From contig JBFMAE010000218.1 in NCBI GenBank assembly GCA_040756085.1, positions 1-6,478 of the forward strand: a stretch of DNA of 6,478 nucleotides, read 5' to 3'. A model generated the notes under the pieces. The model saw nothing but the letters and a program-made list of their open reading frames with translations. It did not search any database and was not told where the DNA came from. The position numbers and the translations under genes were made by a program. Shown piece by piece: positions 5,116-6,478 of this stretch (position 1 is the stretch's first letter; every line of letters starts with the position of its first letter). This stretch comes from JBFMAE01 sp040756085 (GTDB lineage: Bacteria > Desulfobacterota > BSN033 > UBA1163).

Positions 5116-5517
5116 CTATTTTCCTATCTCTTTTAATAAAGTTAATAATCGAGCAAAGTCTTTTTCATCGATTGATTGGAACTGTAATCCATATCGATAC
5201 TCCCCCCAGCTTTCCTTGGCAGCGAGGTCAGACCAAACCACTTTAGCAATGGCTTTGATGGTGTCCAATTCTAACCCTCTCACATAAAAAATCTCAATTT
5301 TCAATAAAGCCCCTATTTCCATTCTCTCGGGCAGATAGACAAGAATCCCCCCTTCACTTGCATTGGCAACAATTCCACCGAAGGTCTCTTTTGTATCGAA
5401 CCGGGAATAATCCAACGGAAGTTCAACGCTGAATCTCGGATGCCTTCTTTTCTCGACAGGGAGAACGCCCATTTTAGTCTGTGAATTGGTATAAATATTC
5501 TCTTTCAATTTATTCAC
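5116..5517 (-). CDS. PilZ-domain protein, predicted c-di-GMP receptor, 133 aa
   Basis: The PilZ motifs are intact: R24-RHP-R28 (RxxxR) and N52-A-S54-E-G-G57 (NxSxxG). They are followed by a beta-barrel-like core and a closing helix (EKDFARLLTLLKEIGK). The chosen start is GTG 5517, with GAGG (5531-5528) 10 nt upstream. ATG 5472 would still keep the whole domain but has no ribosome site. It closely resembles the PilZ protein at 1973-2443: NASEGG, YLPE/YIPE, VVW-D, and WGEYRYG/WGDYRCG in the same order. Duplication followed by insertion of the large gene is a plausible history. A sigma-54-like promoter lies at 5563-5548. It ends about 250 nt before the 665-aa gene and could be transcribed with it. 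Confidence 0.92.
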   Translation of the reverse strand: MNKLKENIYTNSQTKMGVLPVEKRRHPRFSVELPLDYSRFDTKETFGGIVANASEGGILVYLPERMEIGALLKIEIFYVRGLELDTIKAIAKVVWSDLAAKESWGEYRYGLQFQSIDEKDFARLLTLLKEIGK

Positions 5518-5833
5518 AATGAAATAACCTCAACTAACTAAAATTATTGCATTTTTAATGCCAGTTATTTAATTTTTATGAGAAAAACTACTTTAACCCA
5601 AATTTTGACAAATTTTTTCATCTTTTTTGGATAAAAATTCTACTTAAATATTCAGCAAAAATAATACCAATTCACTTTCTTTCTGACCCTTTCACAAATT
5701 GTCAAATGACTTAGGTAAGGAATCGGGTAGAAGGAACGCAATAAAAAGAATATTCCTTTTAAAAAAGGTAGTTACCCATTAATAAATTGATTTAAATGAG
5801 ATAGATACTTTTTAAAAACCCTATGAAATATTT
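5518..5833. other. AT-rich intergenic region
   Basis: No coding frame is supported here. It holds the promoter region of the PilZ gene (sigma-54-like site at 5548-5563). Toward 5740-5830 the minus strand shows short T-runs after weak hairpins, for example GGTA-AC-TACC then T7, which is too small for a confident terminator of the DUF4124 gene. Confidence 0.5.
5548..5563 (-). promoter_or_regulatory. sigma-54-like promoter of the third PilZ gene
   Basis: The minus strand reads TGGCATTAAAAATGCA (5563-5548). The invariant GG (5562-5561) and GC (5550-5549) are exactly 12 bases apart, with two departures from TGGCAC-N5-TTGCA. Transcription would start near 5537, leaving a 20-nt leader that contains the GAGG before GTG 5517. 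The element is also a small palindrome (GCATT-AAA-AATGC), so an operator is an alternative reading. Confidence 0.5.
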
Positions 5834-6361
5834 TCACTGCCTTATCCATTCTTGCTTTGCTTTATAGAGGTCAGCTTCTTCTGGTATCTTTTTGTCTAGC
5901 ATCTTCTCTGCCTCTCCAACCTGTAATCTCGTTTGTTCCATCTCATTCTTTATCTGGTCTCTTTCATTACGTAGAATCGCTCTTTCTACCGAACTTTTTG
6001 AATCATTATACTTCTCAGTCAATTCATTATATTTAATCCTAAGGCTTTCATTCCTCTCCTGCAAAGTTCTTAATTTTTTCCTCCATTCCTCTACTCTGCC
6101 TTTCCAATATTCTTCGCCCCTTCCCAATTGATCCCGATAATTATCCTCTTTTTTCTTTGGCAAGATATCCCCTTCCGTTTTTTTTCCCACCTCCTCTCTT
6201 GGTAATCCAATTTTTTCAATCACAGGACGGTATTTTTCAGGTATCTGTAAAAAATCATCTGTAAAATGGACTCCCCCCTTTTCATCGACCCATTTGTAAA
6301 CCTCTGCGTAAGAGAGCTCTGTCGTAAAGAGGAGTAATAAAATAAAAAATATATCTTTCAT
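5834..6361 (-). CDS. secreted DUF4124-type protein with a coiled-coil C-terminus, 175 aa
   Basis: Residues 1-19 (MKDIFFILLLLFTTELSYA) form a clear Sec signal peptide with a likely cut after Ala19. The mature protein opens with EVYKWVDEKGGVHFTDD, the hallmark of DUF4124, a short beta-rich domain common in periplasmic proteins of Proteobacteria. The 'IPEKYRPVIEKIG' segment is also typical of that domain. Residues about 80-165 are highly charged with heptad-like spacing and form a long coiled coil (WRKKLRTLQERNESLR and following). I start at ATG 6361 because the signal peptide begins there and the sigma-54 site upstream would start transcription near 6365. ATG 6370 (178 aa) is in frame but lies before that start. 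Neither has a Shine-Dalgarno sequence. The molecular role of DUF4124 is not established; a periplasmic scaffold is a reasonable guess. Confidence 0.85.
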   Translation of the reverse strand: MKDIFFILLLLFTTELSYAEVYKWVDEKGGVHFTDDFLQIPEKYRPVIEKIGLPREEVGKKTEGDILPKKKEDNYRDQLGRGEEYWKGRVEEWRKKLRTLQERNESLRIKYNELTEKYNDSKSSVERAILRNERDQIKNEMEQTRLQVGEAEKMLDKKIPEEADLYKAKQEWIRQ

Positions 6362-6375
6362 ATTAATCATAAATA

Positions 6376-6391
6376 AGCAAATCTTGTGCCA
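6376..6391 (-). promoter_or_regulatory. sigma-54 consensus promoter of the DUF4124 gene
   Basis: The minus strand reads TGGCAC (6391-6386), five bases, TTGC (6380-6377), then T. This matches the sigma-54 core consensus at every defined position, with GG and GC 12 bases apart. The predicted start near 6365 lies about 4 nt before ATG 6361. A very AT-rich tract (6411-6440) sits upstream, where bending proteins and activators of such promoters often act. Confidence 0.6.
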
Positions 6392-6461
6392 AAAATTAAG
6401 GTGATTATTGATTTTTATATATTATTATATTATATTTAATTTGACCAGTACATCAAACCAT

Positions 6462-6472
6462 ATCACCTCCTT
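6462..6472 (-). promoter_or_regulatory. full-length Shine-Dalgarno sequence without a visible gene
   Basis: The minus strand reads AAGGAGGTGAT, complementary over all 11 bases to the conserved 3' end of 16S rRNA. The ATGs behind it (6461 and 6453) open frames of only 2 and 5 codons. The adjacent upstream sequence runs off the window. It may be a decayed translation start, or sequence near the end of a gene lying to the right. Confidence 0.35.
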
Positions 6473-6478
6473 GTTTCA

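Noticed and set aside
6451..6478. 3' end of a plus-strand 16S rRNA gene, suggested by ATCACCTCCTT
   Set aside because: The preceding bases do not match the conserved 16S 3' region, so the match is confined to the anti-Shine-Dalgarno core.

Overview
The window looks like a piece of a moderately AT-rich Gram-negative chromosome. Three things suggest this: periplasm-directed proteins with signal peptides (one with a DUF4124-type 'VYKWVDEKGGVHFTDD' motif), three PilZ-domain c-di-GMP receptors, and several sites with sigma-54 (-24/-12) promoter layout. That mix is common in Desulfobacterota, Nitrospirota and other delta-proteobacterium-like lineages. The lineage is an inference, since there is no rRNA or marker gene to place it. 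No CRISPR array, tRNA, rRNA, transposase or phage gene is visible.

Layout. Positions 1-963 are almost gene-free and AT-rich. They hold possible gene debris, a GC-rich hairpin island (331-441), a weak terminator (470-498), an orphan sigma-54-like site (563-578) and a sigma-70 promoter (902-930). That promoter leads into a 97-aa exported or membrane protein (964-1257, +). Positions 1258-1477 carry two GC-rich hairpins on an 'AAAGCCCC' core. On the minus strand, 1478-1666 encodes a 62-aa protein with a CPFC zinc-knuckle half. It lies behind a near-consensus sigma-70 promoter (1918-1890) and a roughly 215-nt leader full of hairpins. The leader's first and last segments form a perfect 14-bp inverted repeat ending directly at the Shine-Dalgarno sequence. 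Positions 4864-1973 are a tight minus-strand operon: a 665-aa multidomain protein followed by two PilZ proteins. A third PilZ gene (5517-5116) lies upstream behind a sigma-54-like site. A DUF4124/coiled-coil secreted protein (6361-5834) follows a sigma-54 consensus match.

How the genes may work together. The three PilZ proteins are c-di-GMP receptor candidates and are the clearest functional theme. The 665-aa protein starts the same operon as two of them. It joins a ribosomal L7/L12-C-terminal-like fold, an FxLYD-like beta domain, a long acidic linker, and a C-terminal region that carries the endonuclease III iron-sulfur cysteine signature but appears to lack the glycosylase catalytic residues. 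Its role is unknown; a redox- or iron-sensing or DNA-binding partner of the c-di-GMP receptors is possible but speculative. The most unusual items are this pseudo-glycosylase fusion, the P1-closed leader RNA before the 62-aa gene, and the repeated sigma-54 sites, two of which fall so close to ATG codons that they imply nearly leaderless messages.
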